A stretch of 52,254 nucleotides of DNA from an uncultured Clostridia bacterium (GTDB lineage Bacteria > Bacillota > Clostridia > Lachnospirales > Cellulosilyticaceae): NCBI GenBank assembly GCA_937981575.1, contig CALJNR010000048.1, positions 1 to 52,254 of the forward strand. Reading direction: 5' to 3'. This document shows, piece after piece, positions 7,872-15,960 of this stretch (the first letter of the stretch is position 1; every line of letters starts with the position of its first letter). A model generated the notes under the pieces. That model made no database searches. It was given only the letters and a program-made list of their open reading frames with translations, and was not told the DNA's origin. The position numbers and the translations under genes are program-made.

Positions 7872-9218
7872 ATGATTACTAAGGACAGAAATTTTTATAA
7901 ATTGATTTTATCTATAGCTGTTCCGGTAGCCTGCCAGAATCTGATTACCTTTGCGGTAAGTATGGCAGACTCGGTAATGATCGGAAGGCTTGGAGAAGTG
8001 CCGCTTTCGGCAGTTTCACTGGCTAATCAGCTGTTTTTTGTTTTTATGATTCTTTCATTTGGAATCGGAAGCGGAGGGAATATCCTTATTGCTCAGTATT
8101 GGGGAAAGGGAGATAAAGAAGCAATACATAAGATTATGTCTATTATTTATAAAATAAGTATTATATTTACGCTCGTTTTTATGGCGATTGCAGCTTTTTT
8201 CCCAAGACAGTTTATGGGGATATTTTCAAAGAATGGGACAGTTATAGAGTTAGGAAGTCAGTACCTGCAGATCATTTTTATCAGCTATATCTTTTTTTCC
8301 TTAACCAATGCAACCATTAATGTTTTACGGTCAGTGCAGACGGTTAAAATTTCAATTATAGTGTATAGTGCGTCTTTAATCGTGAATGTATTCCTTAACT
8401 GGGTACTGATATTTGGGAATCTTGGATTTCCTGCCATGGGCGTAAGGGGAGCAGCTATTGCAACGACAATTGCAAGGCTTATTGAGCTTATTATTGCTTT
8501 AGGCTTTATGATGTTTTTTGAGAATAAAATTAGATTTGATGTTAAGCATTTATTTAAAACAGACATGCTTTTGCTTAAGGATTTTACGATGGTAGGCGGG
8601 CCGGTTATTATTAACGAACTCATATGGGTATTAGGGTCTTCAGCGCTTACTTATATCGTAGCTAAGATGGGAACAGAGGTTGTAGCAGCCAATAGTATTA
8701 ATAATGTGGTGTGGCAGTTTGTAGCGATATTCATTATGGGAGTAGGCCATGCAGGAGCGGTTATCATAGGCAATGCTGTGGGGGCTACAGAGTATGATAA
8801 GGCGAAAGAATATGCGAATACACTAATAGCTTTGGCAGTTGGACTTGGGCTGATGGGCGGGGTAGTTATGTTTAGTATCAGACCATACGTTCTGATGCTG
8901 TATAAAGTTTCAGAACTGACCCAGCAGCTTACGATGCAGGTCTTAGCTGTAAGTTCTATTATTCTTTTGTTCCAGTCACTTGCTTTTATACTGATGATTG
9001 GAATTTTAAGAGGAGGGGGAGACACTACTTTTGTACTTGTAACGGATATTTTATTCTTGTGGATGATAGCAATTCCGCTGGGGTATGTGGCAGCCATCAT
9101 TCTCAAGCTTCCTATTCCTATTGTTTATCTTGTTCTTAAGTGTGATGAGGTGATTAAAGTCGTCATCTCGCTCTTAAGAGTAAAAAGTGGCAGGTGGATT
9201 AAAAATGTAACAAGATAA
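7872..9218 (+). CDS. MATE family multidrug/cation efflux protein
   Basis: This 448-residue integral membrane protein has about twelve hydrophobic segments in two similar halves. The first half begins LSIAVPVACQNLITFAVSMADSVMIGRLGE, read across two adjacent motifs, and the second repeats the pattern at GGPVIINELIWVLG near 255. The family exports drugs or organic cations in exchange for sodium or protons. The ATG at 7872 is chosen because AGGAGG lies 9 bases upstream; an upstream in-frame TTG at 7821 has no comparable site and would add an unusual polar leader. It is a single-gene unit closed by a bidirectional terminator. Substrate cannot be told from sequence. GC is close to that of serS, unlike the NRPS block. 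Confidence 0.92.
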   Translation: MITKDRNFYKLILSIAVPVACQNLITFAVSMADSVMIGRLGEVPLSAVSLANQLFFVFMILSFGIGSGGNILIAQYWGKGDKEAIHKIMSIIYKISIIFTLVFMAIAAFFPRQFMGIFSKNGTVIELGSQYLQIIFISYIFFSLTNATINVLRSVQTVKISIIVYSASLIVNVFLNWVLIFGNLGFPAMGVRGAAIATTIARLIELIIALGFMMFFENKIRFDVKHLFKTDMLLLKDFTMVGGPVIINELIWVLGSSALTYIVAKMGTEVVAANSINNVVWQFVAIFIMGVGHAGAVIIGNAVGATEYDKAKEYANTLIALAVGLGLMGGVVMFSIRPYVLMLYKVSELTQQLTMQVLAVSSIILLFQSLAFILMIGILRGGGDTTFVLVTDILFLWMIAIPLGYVAAIILKLPIPIVYLVLKCDEVIKVVISLLRVKSGRWIKNVTR

Positions 9219-9234
9219 TGAATGTTTTACAATA

Positions 9235-9277
9235 AAAACTGCCTTACGGAACACCTCTTTTCCGTAAGGCAGTTTTT
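9235..9277. terminator. Bidirectional terminator between MATE and M15 peptidase genes
   Basis: AAAACTGCCTTACGGA (9235-9250) pairs with TCCGTAAGGCAGTTTT (9261-9276). A-run and T-run on the two sides allow it to work on both strands; the genes on each side converge on it. Confidence 0.88.
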
Positions 9278-9380
9278 ACTATTTGAGAATGACAGGTTTG
9301 TGTATTATGCATAGTAATATTAGGGCATAGAAGTCTTGATAGGCAACGCAGTATTTATGGAATACAAAGCAGGGGCAAGT

Positions 9381-10088
9381 TTAGAGTGCTTCGGCAGCTT
9401 TTTTAATAAGAGATCTAACGTTATTTACAGTGATTTTTTTTGTATCTTGCCATAATTCTGGAGAACCGATGATTTTTTTAGTTGTGAGTTCTTTGATGGC
9501 GTCCTGATATAAGACTATTTTGGAATTTAGAGCCTGAGCTATATTAATTATAAGCCGCTGGGTGTAAATGGGGTTAACTGTTATTAAATCAATCCATATT
9601 TTAGGCGTACTGATAACGCCTCTAGAGGTTAATTTTTCAATACCTAACTCATAGTTAAGATCAAAATCAGGAGGCTTTTTGCCAGTTTTTAGATCCATAA
9701 TCGATAAGCCAAATGTATACTGAAAATGCGGCATATCCTTAAAATCTTTCCAGCTGCCGCCCCATTCCAGCCCAAGCTTTTCGCCAATAGCTCCTGCTTT
9801 TTTTAGCACATCTGCATTATAAGCATCACCGGGAACATTATTATAGATATCAAATGCCAGACGCCACTGATGATAGGAACTCATAGAAGTCCCTCTGGAA
9901 TAAGTTACAATCTGTCCTGAGCGGGTTCTTCCCTGTGAATAAAGATAATCCTGCCTTGCTTTGCTTCTATATGTTTCAGTAATTGCAATATTTAATCCTT
10001 GTTTTTGACATTCTGCAAGAAGTTTTAGGGCCAAATCCTTTACTTTAGGATGCAGTTCATCTAAGGTGTTATTCATCAGAATACTCAT
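9381..10088 (-). CDS. M15-family peptidoglycan peptidase (L-Ala-D-Glu endopeptidase type)
   Basis: This 235-residue protein resembles the CwlK / phage endolysin group of zinc peptidases, which cut the L-Ala-D-Glu bond of peptidoglycan stem peptides. Residues 1-140 carry TETYRS, then SYHQWRLAFD, the S-x-H-(x)4-AxD zinc motif, and the third zinc ligand in MPHFQY. Residues 150-235 hold two imperfect copies of a roughly 40-residue unit (IEKLTSRGVISTPKIW and IKELTTKKIIGSPELW), a pattern that suggests a wall-binding or anchoring part. There is no signal peptide, as in endolysins, but no holin or other phage gene is near. GGGGG precedes the ATG. A domesticated phage lysin or a sporulation/germination wall enzyme are both possible. 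Confidence 0.85.
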   Translation of the reverse strand: MSILMNNTLDELHPKVKDLALKLLAECQKQGLNIAITETYRSKARQDYLYSQGRTRSGQIVTYSRGTSMSSYHQWRLAFDIYNNVPGDAYNADVLKKAGAIGEKLGLEWGGSWKDFKDMPHFQYTFGLSIMDLKTGKKPPDFDLNYELGIEKLTSRGVISTPKIWIDLITVNPIYTQRLIINIAQALNSKIVLYQDAIKELTTKKIIGSPELWQDTKKITVNNVRSLIKKAAEAL

Positions 10089-10107
10089 TTTTTATCCCCC
10101 TTTTAAA

Positions 10108-10121
10108 TATAAGCGCTTACT
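10108..10121. promoter_or_regulatory. cre-like palindrome before the M15 peptidase gene
   Basis: TATAAGCGCTTACT resembles the catabolite-control consensus TGWAANCGNTNWCA with two mismatches at the ends. It lies about 20 bases upstream of the minus-strand start codon. It is only a candidate; the central AAGCGCTT is a perfect palindrome. Confidence 0.35.
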
Positions 10122-10254
10122 CATAATATATGTCCAAACAATTCAAAGGTTCTAAATAAGTAGTGAATTTTTTCTATTGAAGAAGGTCATAGTAGTATGG
10201 TAGTATAAAAACAGTAAATGTTTTACATTGAAATGATGATGTGGAGGGGAAAAG

Positions 10255-10722
10255 ATGTTTTGTGCAAAATGTGGAAATGAAGTAAGTGAAGAGGTAAAGT
10301 TCTGTCCGAACTGCGGTCAGCCAAAAGAAGGGGCTGAAAGCTACAGTCAGCCAGAACAGTACACTAATCAAACACCTTATAACGGACAAACGGTATATAA
10401 TGGTCAAAGTCAGTACAGCGGACAAGGAAACGGCCAAGGACAATATAACAACGGATATAATCAGCATCAGTCTTATAATCAAGGGGCATATAACCCTATG
10501 ACAGAACAAAAGTCTAAAGTTGTTGCAGGACTTTTGCAGCTGTTTTTAGGCGGGTTTGGAGCTGGCAGATTTTATTTAGGTTATACAGGAATAGGCGTTG
10601 CGCAGCTGTTAGTGACTCTGTTTACTTGTGGGATAGGAGGCTTATGGCCGTTTATTGATGGGATACTTATCCTTTGCGGTCAAGTACCTAATGATGCAAA
10701 TGGTATTCCTTTAAAAGACTGA
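10255..10722 (+). CDS. Zinc-ribbon plus TM2 domain membrane protein
   Basis: This 155-residue protein has three parts. Residues 1-24 form a zinc ribbon with paired cysteines in FCAKCG and FCPNCG. Residues 25-85 are a low-complexity linker rich in Gln, Asn, Gly and Tyr with repeated NGQ and YSGQ motifs. Residues 86-155 are a TM2 domain: two membrane helices around the polar turn FYLGYTGIG. TM2 proteins are widespread and their role is not settled. GGAGGGG lies just before the ATG. It is a single gene, facing the carboxypeptidase gene across a shared terminator. No specific function is proposed. Confidence 0.85.
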   Translation: MFCAKCGNEVSEEVKFCPNCGQPKEGAESYSQPEQYTNQTPYNGQTVYNGQSQYSGQGNGQGQYNNGYNQHQSYNQGAYNPMTEQKSKVVAGLLQLFLGGFGAGRFYLGYTGIGVAQLLVTLFTCGIGGLWPFIDGILILCGQVPNDANGIPLKD

Positions 10723-10748
10723 TTTGAATTTTCTGAGATAGATCGAAT

Positions 10749-10792
10749 AAAAAAGACGTTTATAGATTTTTTATCTATAAGCGTCTTTTTTT
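10749..10792. terminator. Bidirectional terminator between TM2 and carboxypeptidase genes
   Basis: AAAAAAGACG followed by TTATAGAT pairs with ATCTATAA followed by GCGTCTTTTTT. Both ends carry A/T runs, so it can serve the two convergent genes. Confidence 0.88.
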
Positions 10793-10800
10793 GCTTAGAG

Positions 10801-12186
10801 TTATTGACTCGAAGAAGGAAGTTTTGGGGCAGCAAGCCTTCCAAAGTCGGAGGCAGAATAAGCATCGATAACAGGCTTTAGCTTTTGTATTACAGCGATT
10901 GCCTGCTCATAGGTTAGGAAATCATCTGGTTTAAAGGCGGCGCCATTTTGTCCTAACACACCTGCTGTAACGACAAAGTCTACAGCATTTTGATAAGGGG
11001 CTGTTATCATTGCTTTATCGATAATATTAGTATTTATAGGAAGTGAAAGTGCATTAAAGCTTATTTCCTTTGCGAAGCTGTAGCAGATCAGCGCTGCTTC
11101 TTTACGGGTTGCTGCCAGATTTTCTTTGTAGATAGAGACCCCATCGTAGTCTACATATTTATCTAAAAGGGTTTTATAGTTTTCAGGCGATGCAGCCCTT
11201 AGTAAGTTTATAAATTCGCGGCGCGTAATAGATTCTTGATAGTTTTTTGCTGAAGGGGTAAGCCAGCCTTCTTCCAAAGCGTCATGGATATAAGACTTTG
11301 CCCAAGGTGAATAAGAATGGTTAAACACTGCGGGTATGCCGTCAATTGAAGTTGTCAGGCTGTAGTTTTTTGTGCCATATTCAAACAAGGTATTCATGTC
11401 CTCGAATTGGTTAGGCTTATCTGTACGCATAATAATGCCGATAAGCTCGATGTTTTCATAGGTTGCCTTTGCGATAAGAGTACGTTTGGCTGGGGTATGA
11501 AACCCTGTTTTTGCGCCAACCACATTGGGATTATAGTAAGGACTCTCACTATCAAGTAAAACAGCGGAATGCTTTAGTGGAATGGAGCGCTTACCATCTT
11601 TAGTAACTAAAGTATGTTTTAAGGTTCCTGCTATTTTAGTAAACTTGGCATTATTAAATGCCATTATTCCTATCTGTGACAGATCGAAAGGAGTAGTATA
11701 ATGCTCAGGCTCATGATAACCATGAGGGTTTACAAAATGTGAGGAAACAGCGCCGGCGGACCTGGCCATTTCATTCATCTTTTTTGAAAAAGCTCTAATG
11801 CTGCCGGAGTCTTTAACCGCCATATCGTGACAAACAAAGTTATCAGAGGCAAGAAGTACAGCGTAAAGCCCCTCGGAAGCAGTATATTGATCACCGATTT
11901 TTAGTGGAATCTGGCTGCTGTCGCTTGGCACGATGAGAGTACTTTCTTTGGTTTTAGTAATAACTGTATCAGAAGGCATATCTTCAAGTAAAATAAGCGT
12001 TGTCAGTATTTTTGTAGTACTGGCAGGATAAAATTTTTTATTAGCGTTTTTAGCATAAAGAATAGTATTTGTTTTAGGTTCTATAAGTATAGCCCCTTCG
12101 GCAGAAATAGAGGGGATAGGAGATGCTAAAAGCGAAAAGCTGGCTATAATAAATGTTAATAAAAAACAGAATGATCTTTTAAACAT
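10801..12186 (-). CDS. D-alanyl-D-alanine carboxypeptidase (S11) with C-terminal SLH repeats
   Basis: This 461-residue exported penicillin-binding protein removes the terminal D-Ala from peptidoglycan stem peptides. A signal peptide covers about residues 1-29. The S11 motifs are STTK (Ser56, Lys59), SDN at 114-116 and KTG at 226-228. From about 290 on, the usual DacA beta-sandwich is replaced by S-layer homology repeats: SPWAKSYIHDALEEGWL then SITRREFINLL, a weaker middle copy with ATRKEAALI, and PYQNAVDFVVTAGVLG then LTYEQAIAVI. Such repeats bind pyruvylated wall polymers, so the enzyme is probably held on the outside of the wall. It is transcribed alone on the minus strand and ends at the shared terminator. 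Confidence 0.92.
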   Translation of the reverse strand: MFKRSFCFLLTFIIASFSLLASPIPSISAEGAILIEPKTNTILYAKNANKKFYPASTTKILTTLILLEDMPSDTVITKTKESTLIVPSDSSQIPLKIGDQYTASEGLYAVLLASDNFVCHDMAVKDSGSIRAFSKKMNEMARSAGAVSSHFVNPHGYHEPEHYTTPFDLSQIGIMAFNNAKFTKIAGTLKHTLVTKDGKRSIPLKHSAVLLDSESPYYNPNVVGAKTGFHTPAKRTLIAKATYENIELIGIIMRTDKPNQFEDMNTLFEYGTKNYSLTTSIDGIPAVFNHSYSPWAKSYIHDALEEGWLTPSAKNYQESITRREFINLLRAASPENYKTLLDKYVDYDGVSIYKENLAATRKEAALICYSFAKEISFNALSLPINTNIIDKAMITAPYQNAVDFVVTAGVLGQNGAAFKPDDFLTYEQAIAVIQKLKPVIDAYSASDFGRLAAPKLPSSSQ

Positions 12187-12397
12187 AGTTAATGCCCTTT
12201 CTTTTAAGGAAACTGTAAAAAAATGTAATAATAGTCTGATGTATACATTATACCATCAAATAAACCATTTGAGAACGCTTCTAAGCCAATTTCCTAAAGT
12301 TAAAAAAAATAAGATTAGCAAAAATGAATAATATGCTGAAAATAGACCATACTTTAGAAGAATATTTTTTGGAAATTTGGAAGGAGATTTATTTATA

Positions 12398-13042
12398 ATG
12401 ATGTATCAATCACTGGAGAACTTTTCTCTTAGAAAGATTAATTTTGTTAAAACGAGAACGACTATTTTAAAAGCAGTTACTAATTTGCTTAAGCAAGAAG
12501 AATTTTCATCTATTACTGTAGATGAGATATGTCAAAAAGCACAGATCTCAAGGGGAACATTTTTTAATTATTTCTGTACCAAAGATCACATTTTTCATTA
12601 CTACTTAAGAATTTTTACAATCAAGATTGCACTGCGCATTAAGCTTTGGGATAAGAATATGACTTTTGAAGAAAAACTAAAGGATCTTTATACCTGGTTT
12701 AGTGAAGACAAGCAGTATATTAGATTTTTGGACAGCTATATCAATATGGTACTCAATGTTGGAGAAGAAGCTAATGAAATGAAGCTTATTGACGCGGAGT
12801 TTGTCTACTTCTTTAACGGCATTGAAGAAAACGAATATGTCTATTACAATTCTTTAACGATGGGCAAAATTTTTGAAAAGCTTTGTAAGGAAGCAGTAGA
12901 AAAAGGAGAAATTACAATTAAAAAACCATCAGAAGAACTGGCAGCCCTTTGTGCAGGGGTTATTTCTGCCACTTATGTAGCAGATAAGCTAAATGACAAA
13001 CAAGAGCATTTGACAATGTTTAATAAGGTTTGGAAAGCATAA
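12398..13042 (+). CDS. TetR/AcrR-type transcriptional regulator
   Basis: A 214-residue protein with an N-terminal helix-turn-helix of the TetR type: TTILKAVTNLLKQEEFSSIT, then VDEICQKAQISRGTFFNYF. This is followed by a helical ligand domain without recognisable family signature. The ATG at 12398 is preferred because GGAAGGAG lies 12 bases upstream; an in-frame TTG at 12377 overlaps no ribosome binding site. It is divergent from the carboxypeptidase gene (211-base gap) and ends at a strong hairpin. The regulated target and ligand are unknown. The MATE pump 3 kb away is a possible but unsupported target. Confidence 0.85.
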   Translation: MMYQSLENFSLRKINFVKTRTTILKAVTNLLKQEEFSSITVDEICQKAQISRGTFFNYFCTKDHIFHYYLRIFTIKIALRIKLWDKNMTFEEKLKDLYTWFSEDKQYIRFLDSYINMVLNVGEEANEMKLIDAEFVYFFNGIEENEYVYYNSLTMGKIFEKLCKEAVEKGEITIKKPSEELAALCAGVISATYVADKLNDKQEHLTMFNKVWKA

Positions 13043-13085
13043 AGCAGGGTCTGGAGGAGATTCTTAGGCAGAAAAATGTAAAACA

Positions 13086-13137
13086 AATAGGACGCGTAAT
13101 TAGATGTTTAAAAAACTATAATTACGCGTCCTATTTT
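13086..13137. terminator. Long perfect hairpin between TetR-type and CPBP genes
   Basis: AATAGGACGCGTAATTA (13086-13102) is mirrored exactly by TAATTACGCGTCCTATT (13119-13135), a 17-bp stem. The flanking T-run is short (TATTTT), so it probably terminates the regulator gene and may also act for the convergent CPBP gene. Confidence 0.7.
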
Positions 13138-13234
13138 AACTTATTCAGAATGGTTTTAGCAGTAGTATAAATCCACTTGGATTGCCTGTTTGGATCATTG
13201 ATGTCTTTAGTGATAGCAGAGAAATGTTTGAAGA

Positions 13235-14050
13235 TCATTTAAGGGTATTCGACTCCTCGGATACTCTATTTTGATATCTAAATACAGTTAAGTATAGTAA
13301 TAGCACCAAGAAAACAATCACGCTGATAATTCCTATAATAGGGGTAAACGTAACGCCCTCGCCTGTAAAAGATACTAATTTGTTTTCAGGATAAAATTTG
13401 CTCAGATAAACAGAAATAAAGGATAATAGGTTATTGATAATATGGCCTAAAATAGAGTAGAAAATATTTTTTGTTAAATAAAAGGCAGCAGCAAAGCATA
13501 GGCCGTTTAAAAATACTCCGAGAAAAAGTCTGATGTCTGTGAAGGTATGCATAATAGCAAATAATATTGAAGATATTAACAAAGCCATCCAAAACTTGTA
13601 CTTATTCATCAGTCCGTTGAATAGGATTCCTCTAAAGAGCAGCTCTTCCATAATTGGGATTATGAGAACGACACTGAATACCTTAAAAATATCGTTTGCT
13701 AATTCTACATTTGAAGTATAAGGCCTTATCGGTTCTGATGCTACGCTATGTACTGGCGCCCCCGAAAATTTAATGAAAGTCGATATAACTATAACCGAGG
13801 TGAAAAATAATGAGTATAGGACAAAATCTTTATAATTAATTTTATGAAACAATCGTTCAAAGGATATTTTATACTTACTAAAATAGTATATAAATAGTGT
13901 AATATACGCAGAAAATAAAAACAGTTCTAGAGGAATATCAACGTGACATAAATCATTTAGTATACCATGGATAATTGCGAATAATGTTTGCAAAACTAAA
14001 AGTAAAAATAAAATGAAAACTGATTTTAATAGGGTTAATTTGTAATTCAT
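13235..14050 (-). CDS. CPBP-family intramembrane metalloprotease
   Basis: This 271-residue membrane protein belongs to the CAAX protease / bacteriocin-processing (Abi) family. Motif 1 is EELLFRG (Glu136, Glu137, Arg141 counted from the GTG), motif 2 is the His of IMHTF near 169, and motif 3 is GHIINN near 200. About eight hydrophobic segments are visible. Members cleave prenylated or membrane substrates or confer bacteriocin self-protection; the substrate here is unknown. A GTG directly precedes the ATG at 14050. The ATG is chosen because AAGGAG sits 7 bases upstream of it. It is transcribed alone. No bacteriocin gene is visible next to it. Confidence 0.88.
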   Translation of the reverse strand: MNYKLTLLKSVFILFLLLVLQTLFAIIHGILNDLCHVDIPLELFLFSAYITLFIYYFSKYKISFERLFHKINYKDFVLYSLFFTSVIVISTFIKFSGAPVHSVASEPIRPYTSNVELANDIFKVFSVVLIIPIMEELLFRGILFNGLMNKYKFWMALLISSILFAIMHTFTDIRLFLGVFLNGLCFAAAFYLTKNIFYSILGHIINNLLSFISVYLSKFYPENKLVSFTGEGVTFTPIIGIISVIVFLVLLLYLTVFRYQNRVSEESNTLK

Positions 14051-14312
14051 CACTCTGCTCCTTGATTAATATAGAATAATGTTGTGATAAGTTTAGTATC
14101 TTATATTAAAATTATACTGGTTGAAGATATAGCATTATTAAGTATACCTTAATGAAAGAGCGCAGCAATGTTTTATGCGTAATATGTATGATTACTATGT
14201 CTAACATGTATTTAAATGTATTGCACCTAAAATAAATAGATACAATGGTTAGCTTTTTAAGGTTTTTCAGAATACTGTAGATGTAGAATATAGAAAAAGC
14301 AAATATAAAGCC
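14051..14312. other. Intergenic region with no recognised gene
   Basis: This AT-rich region separates the minus-strand CPBP gene from the plus-strand tRNA gene. It must hold the CPBP promoter, but no unambiguous -35/-10 pair on the minus strand was identified. No open frame with a ribosome binding site is seen. Confidence 0.4.
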
Positions 14313-14341
14313 TTGTAACGGCTAAAGATTTATGTTAAAAT
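14313..14341 (+). promoter_or_regulatory. Promoter of the tRNA-Arg gene
   Basis: TTGTAA (14313-14318) and TAAAAT (14336-14341) with a 17-base spacer lie 12 bases before the mature 5' end of the tRNA. Confidence 0.65.
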
Positions 14342-14353
14342 CAAATACGGTTA

Positions 14354-14427
14354 GCACGCGTAGCTCAGCTGGATAGAGCATCTGACTTCGGATCAGAGGG
14401 TCGTGGGTTCGAATCCTACTGCGTGCG
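14354..14427 (+). tRNA. tRNA-Arg, anticodon UCG
   Basis: A full cloverleaf of 74 bases can be drawn: acceptor GCACGCG with TGCGTGC (one G-U), D arm GCTC/GAGC, anticodon stem TCTGA/TCAGA around loop CTTCGGA, variable loop GGGTC, and T arm with loop TTCGAAT. Positions 34-36 are TCG, which reads CGA arginine codons. The CCA end is not encoded. Discriminator base is G. It is a single tRNA gene with its own promoter and terminator. Confidence 0.95.
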
Positions 14428-14437
14428 TTATTTAAAA

Positions 14438-14483
14438 GAGACAAGCTTTAACTATCAATAGATAGATGGCTTGTCTTTTTTTT
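14438..14483 (+). terminator. Terminator of the tRNA-Arg gene
   Basis: AGACAAGC (14439-14446) pairs with GCTTGTCT (14469-14476), with an inner CTATC/GATAG helix, followed by eight or more T. Confidence 0.88.
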
Positions 14484-14646
14484 GCGTTTTTAGGGGGATC
14501 ACAGATAAAAGGTGTAATAAGTATATAGTTTTAAGTAAATATATTTCTATGTTAAAGGAAAGAGTTAAAAATATTATAAAAATTAAAAGAGAAATAGAAC
14601 ACTTTTTAAAAAAAGTAATATTATAATATGGAAAGGAGTTGATAAA

Positions 14647-15015
14647 ATGGAATTTGAAGGGAATAAAAGCCCGAGTGTACAAGAATTATATAACATGTGT
14701 AAAAAAATGATGTATTATCATGCTACTTTAAGAATGCAAGACGGAACTGAAATAGACGGTATTATTATAGGTTTGGACCCTGAGCATGTTGATCTTCTTG
14801 TTGGTGAGGATGTCATATATCGAGAAGATGAAAATAAAAATAATGAACAGAGGCAATATGTTAATCCTAGAAGACCTAGAAGAGTTAGAAGGTTTAGACG
14901 AAGAAGAATTCCGCTTCCTGAGTTACTATTGTTATCCTTATTGCCATATCCGTATTATGTTCCCCCATATCCTTATTATCCGCCGTATCCTGGTTATACT
15001 GATTATACTTATTAA
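14647..15015 (+). CDS. Small Sm-like protein with Arg-rich segment and Tyr/Pro-rich tail
   Basis: This 122-residue protein is not a family I can name. Residues about 25-55 (HATLRMQDGTEIDGIIIGLD, then HVDLLVGEDVIY) look like the strand pattern of an Sm/LSm or Hfq-type fold. Residues 74-87 are nearly all Arg and Pro (PRRPRRVRRFRRRR). Residues 88-122 are a Leu patch followed by repeats of PYPYY and PPYPGY. AAGGAG precedes the ATG. It lies alone between the tRNA gene and a terminator. The basic patch suggests nucleic acid or polyanion binding; the Tyr/Pro tail resembles those of some spore-coat or surface proteins. Both roles are inference. Confidence 0.7.
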   Translation: MEFEGNKSPSVQELYNMCKKMMYYHATLRMQDGTEIDGIIIGLDPEHVDLLVGEDVIYREDENKNNEQRQYVNPRRPRRVRRFRRRRIPLPELLLLSLLPYPYYVPPYPYYPPYPGYTDYTY

Positions 15016-15151
15016 AGGTTATGTTGAAAGATAAAATTAAATTAAATACTTAACTTACTAAGTTGTATGATTATTTTTGTACTAAATAGTGCAAGTAAAA
15101 ACACTTCTTTTTTGTATTATAAAATAGAGACAATTATATTATGAGCTAAAA

Positions 15152-15190
15152 AATAGGGCAGCATCTAAAAAATAGATGTTACCCTTTATT
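15152..15190. terminator. Bidirectional terminator between the Sm-like and secreted-protein genes
   Basis: AGGGCA then CATCTA pairs with TAGATG then TACCCT around an A-rich loop, with T-runs on both sides. The flanking genes converge on it. Confidence 0.75.
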
Positions 15191-15232
15191 TTTGTCTTAC
15201 GGGTTGAAGGGAATCTACAACCCGTGCTTAGC

Positions 15233-15745
15233 CTAAGGATTATATTTTGTCAGGATGGCATTCAGCATTTCGAGAGTATTAGTAGCATTTATTCTTGTAC
15301 GGAAATATTCATCGAGCAGTCTGATTCTTTCGATATCAGTTCGGGCGCGTAATAATAAGGTCAATGTATATAAGTTGCTTCTCACAAGATTAAGAACATT
15401 GAAGGTTAGTCGGACTTGGCGATCTTGTTCGTTAAGTCCCTGGACAAGATCAGCATAATCTTCCATTTCTTCACTCAGCAAATACAGATTGTTACTGATT
15501 GTATCAATTTGCATTTGCAGCTGGCTAGCCTCAAGAATCGAATTACCATAAGCAGATTGTGCGATAACAGCCGATTGGGTTTGTGCATCTTGTATTTCAC
15601 TTATAAAACGATAAATAAATTCATTATGCTGAGCTGGAGGCAATGGGCCCAAAATTGGAGCAGCTGCTGACACAGATGGGGAAAACATCATAGCTACTAG
15701 CAGCATGATAGAGACCAGAGACTTAAATTTTTTAATCTTATCCAT
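15233..15745 (-). CDS. Secreted helical protein of unknown function
   Basis: This 170-residue protein has a clear signal peptide (KKFKSLVSIMLLVAMMFSPSVSAAA, read in two parts around residues 5-29), with a likely cleavage after SAAA or VSA. The mature part is almost wholly helical with heptad-like spacing of hydrophobic residues and contains no cysteine. It mentions no motif I recognise. AGAGGT sits 7 bases before the ATG. It stands alone on the minus strand, ending near a shared terminator. An envelope or spore-associated structural role would fit, but no function is proposed. Confidence 0.75.
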   Translation of the reverse strand: MDKIKKFKSLVSIMLLVAMMFSPSVSAAAPILGPLPPAQHNEFIYRFISEIQDAQTQSAVIAQSAYGNSILEASQLQMQIDTISNNLYLLSEEMEDYADLVQGLNEQDRQVRLTFNVLNLVRSNLYTLTLLLRARTDIERIRLLDEYFRTRINATNTLEMLNAILTKYNP

Positions 15746-15960
15746 CTAATACCTCTTTGTGTAAGTAGAATATATATATGTATGATATCCAGATTACTAA
15801 AGAGTATGTAATAGATGGGTTGTATTTACAATGTATTGTTTTTCTGCATGATATGTGCGGAGGGCGTGAAATAGAGACTAAAATGATGTGGGTATATTTG
15901 CCTAAGTGTTGGAGAAACTATTTTTAAGTTTAAAACTATAAAAAGATGGAGGCGATAATT

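Noticed and set aside
9381..10088. Prophage remnant, because of an endolysin-like gene
   Set aside because: No holin, terminase, structural, integrase or attachment sequence is seen near it.
14786..15034. Alternative frame overlapping the Sm-like gene
   Set aside because: It has no ribosome binding site and runs inside the better-supported 122-residue gene.
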